From: Hymenobacter volaticus
GTDB lineage: Bacteria; Bacteroidota; Bacteroidia; Cytophagales; Hymenobacteraceae
Assembly (NCBI RefSeq): GCF_022921055.1
Contig: NZ_CP095061.1
Span: 464,001 to 528,000 of the forward strand
Length of the DNA: 64,000 bases
Direction of reading: 5' to 3'
Shown: piece by piece, positions 7,940-16,395 of the stretch
Position numbering within the stretch: position 1 is the first letter of the stretch
Layout of the letters: every line of letters begins with the position of its first letter
The notes under the pieces: model-generated
Databases searched by the model: none
The model's input: only the letters and a program-made list of their open reading frames with translations
What the model was told of the DNA's origin: nothing
Made by a program: the position numbers and the translations under genes

Positions 7940-9538
7940 CTATTTCTTCTTTGGCGCTGCCTTAGTAGGCCGCATCGAATCAATTACTTTTTTAGCATTC
8001 GAATTGCTTGGGTCTAAGGCCAGTACTTGCTCGTAATAAGGAGCAGCAGTAGTCTTCTCGCCTTTAGCGTAGTAGTAGTAACCTAAGTACTCATTGGCTT
8101 CTGCTAGCCCCTCTTTGTTTTTAGCAGGGTCAGCTTTTGCTAATTCTACATACTTCTCGTAGTAAGGTTTCGCCAGACCCTGCTTGGAGTCGGGGTCCAA
8201 GAGGGAGTTGACCTTGGCACGCATCAAGTAACCCGGGGCGTATGTAGGACGGGCTGTCAAGATGATGTTGTACAGGCTGTCTGCTTGCGTGTATTGCTTG
8301 TTGCCTTGGAAAGCCGTAGCTAAGCGGAACTGGTCAGTCAGAGCAGGAGTAGGAGATGCTTTCATGATCTCCTTATAAGCGGCAATAGCTGCTGGGTAGT
8401 TCTTGCCTAGCATATAGCTCTGTGCCAACTCACCTTGCAGTTCAGCTGCTTTCTTAGGGTCTTTGGCAATAGCACTCTTGATCTGTGCTTCACCTTCCTG
8501 AGCACGGCCGTTTTTCGACAGGATCTTACCGTAGTAAACATAGTCTTCGGTAATAAGCTTATCAGCTGGCTGGAGCTTCATGTAGTTTTCCATAGCCGCT
8601 AACGCCTCTGGATACTTGGCATTCTCGAACAACGAATAAGCCAAGAGGCGGTTCATTGTTACATTCTTAGGGTCGCGAGCCAATACTTTCTCCACTTCGG
8701 CTTGAGCCTCTGGATACTTCTTGGTCAGGAACAAGAACGAAGCATACTTAGCATCCGTACCTGGCGACTTTTCAGCTACGCCCTGGTACTTCTGGAAGGT
8801 TGCTAACGCCTCATCGTACTTACCAGCGAAAAAGTAGGTCTCGGCCAATGCGTTGTAAGCAGGAGCATAGTTGGGATCCAGCTGAATTGCCTTTTCAAAA
8901 GAAGCACGAGCATCGTTGTAGTTACGTGCCCGAACGTTAAGTTCGCCTTTACGGAAGTTCGCCAAAGCGCTATTTGGATCAGCCAAAAGAGCACGCTCGT
9001 AGCTGTTCATTGCCTCGCCACCACCTTGTTCTGACTGTGCATAAATATCACCACGAGCAATCATCAGCTCGGGGTTGTCTTTGCCTTTGCTTAGCTTCTC
9101 AGCTTCTTGCACATATGACAAGGCCTTGGCGTTATCATTTTTGATGTTGGATTCACCGTAGGCTTGAGCAATCATAGCATAGACCTTGGGGTCTTTCTTC
9201 TTGCTAGCCTTTACAGCGTTATCAAACTGGATTTGGGCATCAGCAGGCTTGCCTTGTGCCAATGCTGCTCGTCCAGCCGCCACCATAGTCATGGGGTTTT
9301 TTGGATCGAGCGGAACTTTGCTGAAATAAAAAGCAGCCGAGTCAGGCATCTCGCGCTTTTGGTAAAGGCGACCTAATTCGTACAAAGCTTCAGGAGACTG
9401 ACCTTGCTTTAAGAGCGCGGCCCGGGCTTCGCTGTAACGCTCTAATTCAATAGCTTTCTGAGGAGTCTGAGCGAAAGCGGCAGAGCCGGAAACCGACAAG
9501 GCAACGAGGAACGAGATATTCCAGGGCTTGAAGTTCAT
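7940..9538 (-). CDS. Exported tetratricopeptide-repeat protein
   Basis: This 532-residue protein has a signal peptide (residues 1-23, ending AAFAQ) and is otherwise built almost wholly of TPR units. Typical 34-residue repeats can be read, for example 'ALYELGRLYQKREMPDSAAFYF', 'APAYNALAETYFFAGKYDEALATF' and 'NEYLGYYYYAKGEKTTAAPYYEQVLALDP'. A basic tail ends in KAAPKKK. TPR proteins act as protein-binding scaffolds, so no catalytic role is expected. It is the last gene of a minus-strand set running exbB-exbD-exbD-tonB-tonB-membrane protein-PstS-like-TPR. That order recurs in Bacteroidota and suggests it works with the TonB motor complex in the periplasm; the link is inferred. Confidence 0.88.
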   Translation of the reverse strand: MNFKPWNISFLVALSVSGSAAFAQTPQKAIELERYSEARAALLKQGQSPEALYELGRLYQKREMPDSAAFYFSKVPLDPKNPMTMVAAGRAALAQGKPADAQIQFDNAVKASKKKDPKVYAMIAQAYGESNIKNDNAKALSYVQEAEKLSKGKDNPELMIARGDIYAQSEQGGGEAMNSYERALLADPNSALANFRKGELNVRARNYNDARASFEKAIQLDPNYAPAYNALAETYFFAGKYDEALATFQKYQGVAEKSPGTDAKYASFLFLTKKYPEAQAEVEKVLARDPKNVTMNRLLAYSLFENAKYPEALAAMENYMKLQPADKLITEDYVYYGKILSKNGRAQEGEAQIKSAIAKDPKKAAELQGELAQSYMLGKNYPAAIAAYKEIMKASPTPALTDQFRLATAFQGNKQYTQADSLYNIILTARPTYAPGYLMRAKVNSLLDPDSKQGLAKPYYEKYVELAKADPAKNKEGLAEANEYLGYYYYAKGEKTTAAPYYEQVLALDPSNSNAKKVIDSMRPTKAAPKKK

Positions 9539-9588
9539 GGGTAATGGGTTTAGTGGAAAAGAGGTGTGTTTAAGTGAAAAGACCAGAC

Positions 9589-10560
9589 TTACTTTTTCGA
9601 AGTATTCACGATTCGGGTTTGTCCGGTGGCAGGCATCAAACCTGATTTCAAAACAATCAGTTGTCCCTTAGTTCCTGCTATGAAGGATGCAAAACCGGTG
9701 CCAAGCCCCGCTCTGCCTTCACGGCTGATAATATAAACTTCGCGGCGCAAAGGATACTTTTTTAGCGCCAAGTATGCCTGAAAAGGCTGGTAATAGTCGT
9801 CAACCGACTTAGGGTTGGCTTCTGAGCTGATACTTGCTATCCGTACCCGTTTTAAAAAACGCTGTACGGCAGCATCATCCCGGTCGCTAATCCAGTTGGC
9901 TCCAACTATGCCAATAGCGTTTGGATGAGTTGCAACGTAATCTAGTAGCGCTGGGTTCGATTTTGCCGCAAACACCCGCTTAGACAAGGGAGCTCCTCGC
10001 GTAATCGAGTCTTGTACGTAACGAGTTGTACTAGACCGGTTGGCATCAAAAACTACATCAATCGGGCCTAATTTGCTTTTGCCACTGACCTGCTTCCAAT
10101 CGGCTTGTTGCCCAGAGAAGATGGCACTAAGCTGCGCCATAGTCAGCAGCGAGTCCGGATTAGATGGATGCAAGATAATAGCTAAGCCATCTGTAGCAAT
10201 GTGCGTAGTACGTGGGATAAGCTTTTGCTTTTCCAATACGCTTTTTTCGTTGTCATTGAGCTGTCGAGCTAGCACTACAGCTCGCACCTTATCAGTTAAG
10301 ATATCCTGCGCTACGTAGTCTTCAGGCTTGTAAGCAGCCGTTACGTGAGCATACACATATAACTGCTGAAATGTATCGATGTGCGACTTTAGGATTGGCG
10401 CAAACGTTTCATCTACACTGATGTTGATCCGACCAGTGGTAGAAGTATCATCATCGGGACCAGCATTGTCTGGATTCCGGTTGCAGGCTGTCATCAGGAG
10501 CAAACCGCAAAGGGTTGCGCCAACTGAAAAAAGACGTGAGAAAAAAGAAAGTCTATTCAT
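9589..10560 (-). CDS. PstS-like substrate-binding lipoprotein
   Basis: The 323-residue protein has a lipoprotein signal with lipobox LLLMTAC (about residues 18-24), so it should be lipid-anchored. The body resembles the periplasmic phosphate-binding PstS family: 'INISVDETFAPILKSHI' near the N-terminus, 'THIATDGLAIILHPSNPDSLLTMAQLSAIFSG' and 'NRSSTTRYVQDSI'. No ABC transporter genes (pstCAB) lie nearby. It is found with exbB/exbD/tonB and a TPR gene, so a role in TonB-linked envelope function is as likely as phosphate uptake. The start at 10560 is chosen because it gives the signal peptide directly, and it overlaps the upstream gene by 8 bp. Confidence 0.85.
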   Translation of the reverse strand: MNRLSFFSRLFSVGATLCGLLLMTACNRNPDNAGPDDDTSTTGRINISVDETFAPILKSHIDTFQQLYVYAHVTAAYKPEDYVAQDILTDKVRAVVLARQLNDNEKSVLEKQKLIPRTTHIATDGLAIILHPSNPDSLLTMAQLSAIFSGQQADWKQVSGKSKLGPIDVVFDANRSSTTRYVQDSITRGAPLSKRVFAAKSNPALLDYVATHPNAIGIVGANWISDRDDAAVQRFLKRVRIASISSEANPKSVDDYYQPFQAYLALKKYPLRREVYIISREGRAGLGTGFASFIAGTKGQLIVLKSGLMPATGQTRIVNTSKK

Positions 10561-10810
10561 GTTGAGAAGCAGAGCCGCGGAAGTATTGCTGGTAAGTACG
10601 GACAAATCTAATAATTCCGTAGAATACCAATATACCTCCTAAGATACGCCGGTTTGACTGAGATAGGTTCAATGCCGTTAGAGGAGCTAGCCAAAAATAT
10701 ATTCCTAGGCCAATATAGGTGAGTGTCATGAACAGAAAGAAATAGCGCATCATGCTTTTCGAGCCAGTTCGAGCACTCAAACGTTCTTCGGTGGTGAGGC
10801 GGTTTGTCAT
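10553..10810 (-). CDS. Small membrane protein of unknown function
   Basis: The 85-residue product has two likely transmembrane helices, 'MMRYFFLFMTLTYIGLGIYFWLA' (about 20-42) and 'ILGGILVFYGIIRFV' (about 57-71). They are separated by a short polar loop, and both ends are charged. No family was recognised. The ATG at 10810 is preferred over farther upstream in-frame starts, which would add a non-conserved extension. Its 3' end overlaps the start of the PstS-like gene by 8 bp, so the two are translationally coupled within the TonB-associated operon. Confidence 0.65.
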   Translation of the reverse strand: MTNRLTTEERLSARTGSKSMMRYFFLFMTLTYIGLGIYFWLAPLTALNLSQSNRRILGGILVFYGIIRFVRTYQQYFRGSASQHE

Positions 10811-10914
10811 AAAGTTGGTGGCAGCAACTAAAGAAAAATGTGTACAGTGTATTAACACAAAGTTCTTGGCCTCAGGTTCGCCAAAACGCAACCAAGACTA
10901 TGTTATTGCTACAA

Positions 10915-10967
10915 GAAAGGCGGAAAAGCACTTGATTTCACATAAATCAAGTGCTTTTCCGCCTTTC
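10915..10967. terminator. Long perfect hairpin, likely bidirectional terminator
   Basis: The arms 10915-10938 and 10944-10967 are perfectly complementary over 24 bp with a 5-nt loop (CACAT). The stem contains CTTTTCC and GGAAAAG tracts near its base. It lies between two minus-strand genes and would end the second tonB transcript's neighbour or separate the two units. It is longer than needed for an ordinary terminator. Confidence 0.65.
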
Positions 10968-11028
10968 TGAATTGTAGTATTTGCTTAACTAACTAGACTT
11001 TAGCGTCTTATAGAATAGGCTAAACCAA

Positions 11029-11858
11029 TTATTCGTAGCGGAAAGTAATGGGCATTGTATAGCGTACTGATACAGCGTGCTTATTCTGCTGGCCGGGTTT
11101 CCAGGCCGGCATATTCCTCACTACGCGTGCAGCTTCCTCATCGGTGCCGTATCCTAGGCCTTTCAGCACCTGCACATCTGCCACGGAGCCATCAGCCATT
11201 ACAGTGAAAGAAATGTAAACCTTGCCTTCTATGTTGTTGCGCAAAGCCAACGAAGGGTACCGGAGGTTTTTCTGCATGTAGCGTTGTAACGCTTCCTGTC
11301 CACCTAAGAACTCAGGCATTATCTCCGCCGTCAGGAAAATGGTAGGAGCAGGGGGAGCCTTCGTTGTACTTCCAGCTGTATCACTACCAGCCGGACCAGC
11401 AGTTGTAGAGGTTCCGCCTTCGTTGCCAATCACTCCAGGATCAGCATCAATGGCAAGATCCGGTGTCATTATTGTAGGCTCAACAGGCTTTACATCAGGT
11501 TTTACTAAGTTATCATCTACTACTTTTGGCGCTGTTGTAGCTGGTGGGCGAACAATAGGTGCTACGGGCTTTACGCGACCTCCTGCTGGCTCTGGTTTAA
11601 CAATAGTAGGGGAGGTAATATATCAATGATTTGAGTTAGATCAGGCGTAGGAGCCACTGCTTCTATAAGCGTAGGAAATAACCATTCTTTCACGAAAGGC
11701 GAAGCCACTAATAATAAGGTCAACGAAACAGCAATGGCTAGGGCTCTAACTAAATGACGTTCGTAGAGCTGGCGAAGCACATAGGCTCCGTATAATTTGT
11801 TTCGGCCCTCAAAGACGATGTCATTGAGTGTTGCGGTGCTTAGGTCGGGCATGGTCAT
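11029..11858 (-). CDS. TonB family energy transducer, second copy (frameshifted)
   Basis: TonB couples the inner-membrane ExbB/ExbD motor to outer-membrane receptors. The N-terminus has a short cytoplasmic part with LNDIVFEGRNKLYGAYVLRQLY, a motif shared with the intact tonB upstream, and then one membrane helix (about residues 35-55). A Pro/Val-rich periplasmic linker follows. The C-terminal TonB domain contains 'ALRNNIEGKVYISFTV' and ends 'VSVRYTMPITFRYE'. The frame breaks at the C run of the coding strand (plus-strand GGGG 11609-11612). One added base joins the two parts as ...LPPPTIVKPEPAGGRVKP... and gives 276 residues. It is a paralogue of the next tonB and is separated from it by a terminator, so it may be a separate unit. 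Confidence 0.82.
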
Positions 11859-12117
11859 GGAAGATATAAGTTAAGGTGAAACGGATACATATTTTATATT
11901 ACCCAAACCTGGCTATCTCCACTCAACCTACATGCGCTACCGCCTGGCTTTCAAATTCATAACGAGGCGTATATTTATCATAGTATGCAAGCAGCTAAAT
12001 ATTTTATAATAAATTTTTATCTGCTTTTAAGCTACCGCTTGCTCCTGCGTAAGACAATTCTTCTTGATAGTGAATAGAAGCATAAGGATGTAAGGCAGCC
12101 TGTTGCTTAGCAGAATA

Positions 12118-12172
12118 GCACAAACAAAAAACCCGCTTTCAGCCAAGGCCAAAAGCGGGTTTTTGTTTGTGC
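12118..12172. terminator. Long hairpin terminator between two tonB genes
   Basis: The arms (about 12118-12139 and 12152-12172) pair over 21 bp with one bulged A. The core is AACCCGCTTT with AAAGCGGGTT and the loop is about 12 nt. A and T runs on both sides make it usable from either strand. It follows the first tonB on the minus strand. Confidence 0.75.
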
Positions 12173-12201
12173 ATCAGAATAAACTGATAACCTCTCTAAA
12201 C

Positions 12202-13029
12202 TTACTTGATAGCGAAAGTTACAGGCACTGTGTAAGATACACTTACTGCCCGACCGTTTTGCTTACCAGGAGAGAACTTAGGAAGTTTCTTAACCGAAGC
12301 AACTGCTGATTCGTCGCAGCCACCACCGATACCTTTTTGAACCTTCACATCTGTTACTGCACCGTCTGGGCCTACCACAAAAGAGATGAAGACTTTGCCT
12401 TCAATCTGGTTACGGAGAGCCAGCGCTGGATAAGTAGCGCCTTTCTGGATAGCGGCTAGCAAAGCTTCTTGTCCACCAGGGAATACGGGCATCTGTTCCA
12501 CGTACTGATAAACCTTCTGCTCTACTACTTCCTCTACCACCTTGGTACCTTCACCTTCTAAACCATTTAGGTCCATTGGGTTGTCGGTATTGCCTTCCAC
12601 AGTTTTGGCAGCAACCACTTTATCCTCCAGTTCCTTCTGATCTGGAATCTCTTCTACCTTTTTCACTTCCTCGTCCTTCTTTACAACGGGAGGAGTGAAC
12701 TTAATGGTAGAGAGTTTCGGCGGTGGTGGTGGTGGCGCCTCTGGTGGCGGCGGGGGTGGTGGTGGTTTCGTTTCGTCCAATGGAGGAGCATCCATCAGAA
12801 CGTTCTCCTTCAACATCTTGTCGTCCTCTACCACAGTCTCGTCGCGGAACAACCGCGCAATCAGCGGGAAGCTCACGAGTAAGGCAAAGACGGCAATGGC
12901 GATGAGAAGGGCGCGGGTGACGTGCTTGGAATACAAGCGCCGCAACACATAGGCTCCGTAGGCTTTGTTACGGCCTTCGAAAACAATATCGTTGAGGGAA
13001 GCCCGCCCTAGTTGGGTGTTATCCATCAT
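12202..13029 (-). CDS. tonB: TonB family energy transducer
   Basis: The 275-residue protein has a cytoplasmic N-terminus, one transmembrane helix (about 39-60), an extreme proline stretch (residues 81-104, two runs of eight and six Pro) and an acidic/Lys linker. A C-terminal TonB domain spans about 180-275 ('YPALALRNQIEGKVFISFVV', ending 'VSVSYTVPVTFAIK'). It spans the periplasm to pass proton-motive force from ExbB/ExbD to outer-membrane TonB-dependent receptors. Its start codon overlaps the exbD stop by 4 bp (ATGA), so translation is coupled. The N-terminal LNDIVFEGRNKAYGAYVLRR block is shared with the second tonB. Confidence 0.92.
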   Translation of the reverse strand: MMDNTQLGRASLNDIVFEGRNKAYGAYVLRRLYSKHVTRALLIAIAVFALLVSFPLIARLFRDETVVEDDKMLKENVLMDAPPLDETKPPPPPPPPEAPPPPPPKLSTIKFTPPVVKKDEEVKKVEEIPDQKELEDKVVAAKTVEGNTDNPMDLNGLEGEGTKVVEEVVEQKVYQYVEQMPVFPGGQEALLAAIQKGATYPALALRNQIEGKVFISFVVGPDGAVTDVKVQKGIGGGCDESAVASVKKLPKFSPGKQNGRAVSVSYTVPVTFAIK

Positions 13030-13550
13030 AGCCCAGATTTTTTAATTAAATCTTCATCTGCTTTTGACACGTCTACCAACGCATATTTAGTCTGGTTGGT
13101 TATGTTCATCTCGTCCAAGATGTCCACCATGTTCTTATAGTTAGACTTGTCATCAGGCTTGATCAGAATTACCGTCTTCGGGTTTTTCCGCTGCCGCGCC
13201 AACAACACTTTCCGGATACCGTCAGCTGAATAATCGGAAACCTTTAGTTCTGGCTTCACATTCTCATCCAGCAGACCCTCATAGTAGTACAACTTGTCTT
13301 TTTCGCCCATCACGATAGTGAAGGCATCTGAAGCTTTCAGTACTGTCTGCTCCTCGGGGTTCTTTTCTTTAACCGGCATCGTGAGCTGCATCACGTTCGG
13401 CTTATTGAACGAGGCGGTTAGGATGAAGAAGGTTAAAAGCAGGAAGGCCAAGTCCACCATAGGGGTCATGTCGATACGAGTCGACATTTTCTTGGCCCGC
13501 TTCTTTCCACCTTTTCCACCCCCGCCGGAGTTCTGTTGTATTTCTGCCAT
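13026..13550 (-). CDS. exbD: ExbD/TolR family biopolymer transport protein
   Basis: The 174-residue protein has a Gly/Lys-rich cytoplasmic N-terminus, one membrane helix starting at 'IDMTPMVDLAFLLLTFFILT' with the proton-path Asp33, and a periplasmic domain. The ExbD family uses this Asp inside the ExbB ring. The gene is 13 bp downstream of a second exbD and overlaps tonB by 4 bp. Two consecutive exbD genes are usual in Bacteroidota clusters of this kind. Confidence 0.92.
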   Translation of the reverse strand: MAEIQQNSGGGGKGGKKRAKKMSTRIDMTPMVDLAFLLLTFFILTASFNKPNVMQLTMPVKEKNPEEQTVLKASDAFTIVMGEKDKLYYYEGLLDENVKPELKVSDYSADGIRKVLLARQRKNPKTVILIKPDDKSNYKNMVDILDEMNITNQTKYALVDVSKADEDLIKKSGL

Positions 13551-13563
13551 GGCTTAGCGGGAA

Positions 13564-14187
13564 TTAGCGTGACACCACCGGCTTGTTCTCCAGGTCGGTG
13601 ATAAGGTTGAAACGGTTAATGTTCTTATCCTGCAGAATCTGGATGACCTTTTTCACTGTCGCCACGTCGGCATTGTTATCTCCTTTGATAGCAATGAACG
13701 TTGGTTTGCCAATAGCTTCCTGGTTGGCTTTCCGAGCTTCCATCACCCAATCAATCATTTGGTTGTTGAGTGAATCAATCGGAATACCACCCTGATTAAC
13801 TTTTTTGCGCTGCTCGGTGCTCATGCTAAGCAAAGAGCCTAGCTGCTGCACTGGTACGCCAAAAGAGTTCAAGTTGCCAAAGTTTTTCTTCTGCTTCTCG
13901 TTGAAGGAAACACCGTACTTAGCAGCGATTTTGTCGAGCAATAAGCCTTTCGCTTTGTCGCTTTCAAAACCGAAGAAAACACGCTTGTCTTTATCGACGA
14001 GCAAACGGATGATGTTGCTTTCCGGCAGCTTGATTTCCGAAGTAGAAGAGGGGGTATCAACTACCACCACTTCCTCGGCAGCAAACTTGGTGGTGAGCAT
14101 GAAAAACGTCACCAGCAGGAAGGCCAAATCCACCATTGGAGTCATGTCCAGCGAAGGATTGGTTCTATGGGGCTTTACTTTAGGCAT
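13564..14187 (-). CDS. exbD: ExbD/TolR family biopolymer transport protein, paralogue
   Basis: The 207-residue protein has the same layout as the next gene: a short basic N-terminus, a membrane helix 'LDMTPMVDLAFLLVTFFMLT' with Asp20, and a periplasmic domain. The periplasmic domain is longer than in the neighbouring ExbD and carries an inserted segment around residues 80-130 rich in Lys, Asn and Gln. With ExbB it should form the stator of the TonB motor. It is located 65 bp after exbB on the same strand. Confidence 0.9.
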   Translation of the reverse strand: MPKVKPHRTNPSLDMTPMVDLAFLLVTFFMLTTKFAAEEVVVVDTPSSTSEIKLPESNIIRLLVDKDKRVFFGFESDKAKGLLLDKIAAKYGVSFNEKQKKNFGNLNSFGVPVQQLGSLLSMSTEQRKKVNQGGIPIDSLNNQMIDWVMEARKANQEAIGKPTFIAIKGDNNADVATVKKVIQILQDKNINRFNLITDLENKPVVSR

Positions 14188-14252
14188 GTGCTGGATAGTT
14201 TAAGAATATTCAGAAAACGAAACTTGTAGCTCCTTATTGCGTGAACCGCAAC

Positions 14253-15125
14253 TTAGGCCGTGTAAGTTTCCTTTTCGCCGTGCTGCGAAGCGAAAGTCTG
14301 AATAATGCTGAAGCCAGCTTCGTCGATGCTATAGGTCAGCTCGTCAATTTTGCTAGTGAAGAAGTTGTAGGCAATGATAGCCAGAGCTGAACCAGCAATA
14401 CCGATAGCCGTGTTGATCAGAGCTTCCGAAATACCTTCTGCCAGTGCTACGGCGTCAGGGCTACCAGCTTGAGCAAGTGCCGAGAAGGCCTTGATCATAC
14501 CGAATACTGTACCGAGCAGACCTACCAGCGTTGATACTGAGGCAATGGTCGAGATGATAACCAAGTTCTTTTCCAGCATAGGCAATTCCAAAGCAGTCGA
14601 CTCTTCGATTTCCTTTTGAATAGCCAATACCTTTTGGTCTTTGTCTAAGCCGCGCTCACGCGCCATTTCTTGGTACTTCAGCAAGCCCGACTTCACTACG
14701 TTAGCCACAGAGCCTTTCTGCTGGTCGCAAGTAGCGATAGCGCCCGTGATGTCATTCACGTTCAGTTTCTGACGGATAGTGCGCACGAAGCTTTCGATGC
14801 TCTTGCTGCCTTTAGCTTTGCTGATGGTCAAGAAACGCTCGATTGAGAACGTAATTACCAACAGGAAAAGCGACATCAGAATAGGTACGATAGGGCCGCC
14901 TTTGTATACAATGCCCAGGTAGTTGCCAGGCAATGCAGCGTTAGCATTATTACCACCTACGAAGTTACCTCCGTTGCCCAATACAAAGATGTAAATGACG
15001 ATGCTAACAATGATTGCCAGCGGAATAACGATGGCGGCAAACGCGGAACCGCCTTTGGCCTCACCTGGTGCGGCGGCAGGAGCGGCAGGCCGCACGTTCT
15101 TGTTTGTGGCATTCTTTTGTTCCAT
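14253..15125 (-). CDS. exbB: MotA/TolQ/ExbB family proton channel protein
   Basis: This 290-residue inner-membrane protein forms the pentameric ring of the TonB motor. An Ala/Pro-rich cytoplasmic N-terminus (1-28) precedes an extra helix (about 30-51, 'AIVIPLAIIVSIVIYIFVLG'). A Gly/Asn-rich loop and a helix 'PILMSLFLLVITFSIERFL' follow. The conserved pair of C-terminal helices includes 'ISTIASVSTLVGLLGTVFGMIKAF' and 'ALINTAIGIAGSALAIIAYNFF', which carry the small-residue packing of the family. It is the first gene of the minus-strand cluster and has a good promoter upstream (15309-15340). Confidence 0.92.
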   Translation of the reverse strand: MEQKNATNKNVRPAAPAAAPGEAKGGSAFAAIVIPLAIIVSIVIYIFVLGNGGNFVGGNNANAALPGNYLGIVYKGGPIVPILMSLFLLVITFSIERFLTISKAKGSKSIESFVRTIRQKLNVNDITGAIATCDQQKGSVANVVKSGLLKYQEMARERGLDKDQKVLAIQKEIEESTALELPMLEKNLVIISTIASVSTLVGLLGTVFGMIKAFSALAQAGSPDAVALAEGISEALINTAIGIAGSALAIIAYNFFTSKIDELTYSIDEAGFSIIQTFASQHGEKETYTA

Positions 15126-15308
15126 TGTTCCGGAGTGTTAAGGGAGTTGGTGGTGAAAGGTAAACTGGTGTTGAAAGGGGTAAATGAACGAAAGGAAGAC
15201 GTTAAGACAGCAGCGGCCCCGCTCACCTGCATGTTTGTAGTATGCCAAAAGCATTAAACATGGGTTTAATTGTGTGCGGAGCCCCTACCTGAATCAGTCG
15301 ATCCTTGG

Positions 15309-15340
15309 CAAACCTAAGTAAAAACCTCAGTGCCGCCAAA
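15309..15340 (-). promoter_or_regulatory. Promoter of the exbB-exbD-tonB operon
   Basis: On the minus strand, a TTTG (15337-15340) is followed after 20 bp by TAGGTTTG (15309-15316). This is an exact fit to the Bacteroidota -33/-7 arrangement. The predicted start lies about 175 nt before the exbB ATG, so the leader is long. It also contains a short repeat-rich segment with no recognised riboswitch. Confidence 0.6.
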
Positions 15341-15388
15341 TGAAATCGGGGTTTAAACGCCCTAAAACCAATCAAGACTTAAAAAAAG

Positions 15389-16228
15389 CTACTTTTTGTT
15401 TGCTGGTGAAGTAGAAATCAAGTTAGATTTTTTTGCCTGTTCCCAATATACATCCATCTGGGTTAAACTCAGGTCTTGCAATCGGTGACCGTCTCTGGCA
15501 GCCTCTGACTCAAGATATTGGAATCGATAAATAAATTTTTGATTAGTGCGTTCGAGGGCTTCTTCAGGGTTAATGCCAGCATGGCGGGCAAAGTTGATAA
15601 GCGAAAATAATAAGTCGCCAAATTCAGCGGTTGCCCGCTCCTGATTGATTGAAGATGGATCGGTATGAGCGAATTCAGCTTCAAACTCTCCTAGTTCCTC
15701 TTGCACTTTATTCCAGACTTGATCAGATTTTTCCCAATCAAATCCTGCACCGCGCGCTTTTTCTTGAATGCGCATAGCCTTCACAAGAGCGGGTAGTGAA
15801 GTAGGTACGCCACCAAGTACTGACGTGTTGCCTTTTTCTTTCAGTTTTAATTGCTCCCAATTACGCTTCACGTCGTCCTCGGTATCAGCTTGAGCGTCGC
15901 CGTAGATGTGAGGATGGCGGAAAATAAGCTTTTCACATTGCGCATTTAGCACATCAGCTACATCAAAATGACCTGTTTCCGAAGCAATTTTGGCGTAGAA
16001 AATTAAATGCAAAAAGACGTCACCAAGCTCTTTCTTTACATCATTTAGGTCGTCGCGAATAATGGCATCGCTCAATTCATAGGTTTCCTCGATAGTGAGG
16101 TGGCGCAGAGTCTGCAGGGTTTGTTTACGGTCCCAAGGGCACTCAGCACGCAAGCGCTCCAAAACGTCGAGTAAGCGGCCAAAAGCGGCTAATTGAGCCG
16201 GACGGCGGTTGGGGGAGTTATATTCCAT
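15389..16228 (-). CDS. mazG: Nucleoside triphosphate pyrophosphohydrolase MazG
   Basis: MazG hydrolyses (d)NTPs to monophosphates and pyrophosphate, which cleans the nucleotide pool. At 279 residues it is the long form with two MazG domains. The metal-binding motif EETYE (47-51) with ELGD (67-70) is visible in the first domain. 'EELGEFEAEF' and 'EFGDLLFSLINFARH' mark the second. 'CPWDRKQTLQTLRHLTIEE' is the usual N-terminal signature. It is divergent from glmM. A -7 box lies only 6 bp before the ATG, so the mRNA may be nearly leaderless. Confidence 0.93.
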   Translation of the reverse strand: MEYNSPNRRPAQLAAFGRLLDVLERLRAECPWDRKQTLQTLRHLTIEETYELSDAIIRDDLNDVKKELGDVFLHLIFYAKIASETGHFDVADVLNAQCEKLIFRHPHIYGDAQADTEDDVKRNWEQLKLKEKGNTSVLGGVPTSLPALVKAMRIQEKARGAGFDWEKSDQVWNKVQEELGEFEAEFAHTDPSSINQERATAEFGDLLFSLINFARHAGINPEEALERTNQKFIYRFQYLESEAARDGHRLQDLSLTQMDVYWEQAKKSNLISTSPANKK

Positions 16229-16233
16229 ATACT

Positions 16234-16241
16234 CAAAGATA
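16234..16241 (-). promoter_or_regulatory. Candidate -7 box for mazG
   Basis: On the minus strand the box reads TATCTTTG. It ends 5 nt before the mazG ATG, so a start 5-7 nt downstream would fall on or next to the start codon. No -33 TTG at the normal distance was found. Confidence 0.35.
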
Positions 16242-16363
16242 CAATTCTCACTTGCATGGCACTATTGCGCTGTAGCACTCTCGAGTAGACAACATGCAAC
16301 ATTTTTACGTGTAATAGAAACGCGAATAGTAGCTCTACGGTAGCGAAAGCAGGGGCGTTTGTC

Positions 16364-16371
16364 TACTTTTG
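16364..16371 (+). promoter_or_regulatory. Candidate -7 box for glmM
   Basis: TACTTTTG lies 24 bp before the GTG start at 16396, giving a predicted leader of about 18 nt. The box supports the GTG start because any start farther upstream would precede the transcript. Confidence 0.4.
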
Positions 16372-16395
16372 CGCACCTATTTAAAGAATCAGCCT

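Noticed and set aside
12723..12780. Proline/glycine tandem repeat in tonB
   Set aside because: This is the Pro-rich periplasmic spacer typical of TonB, not a new repeat element.
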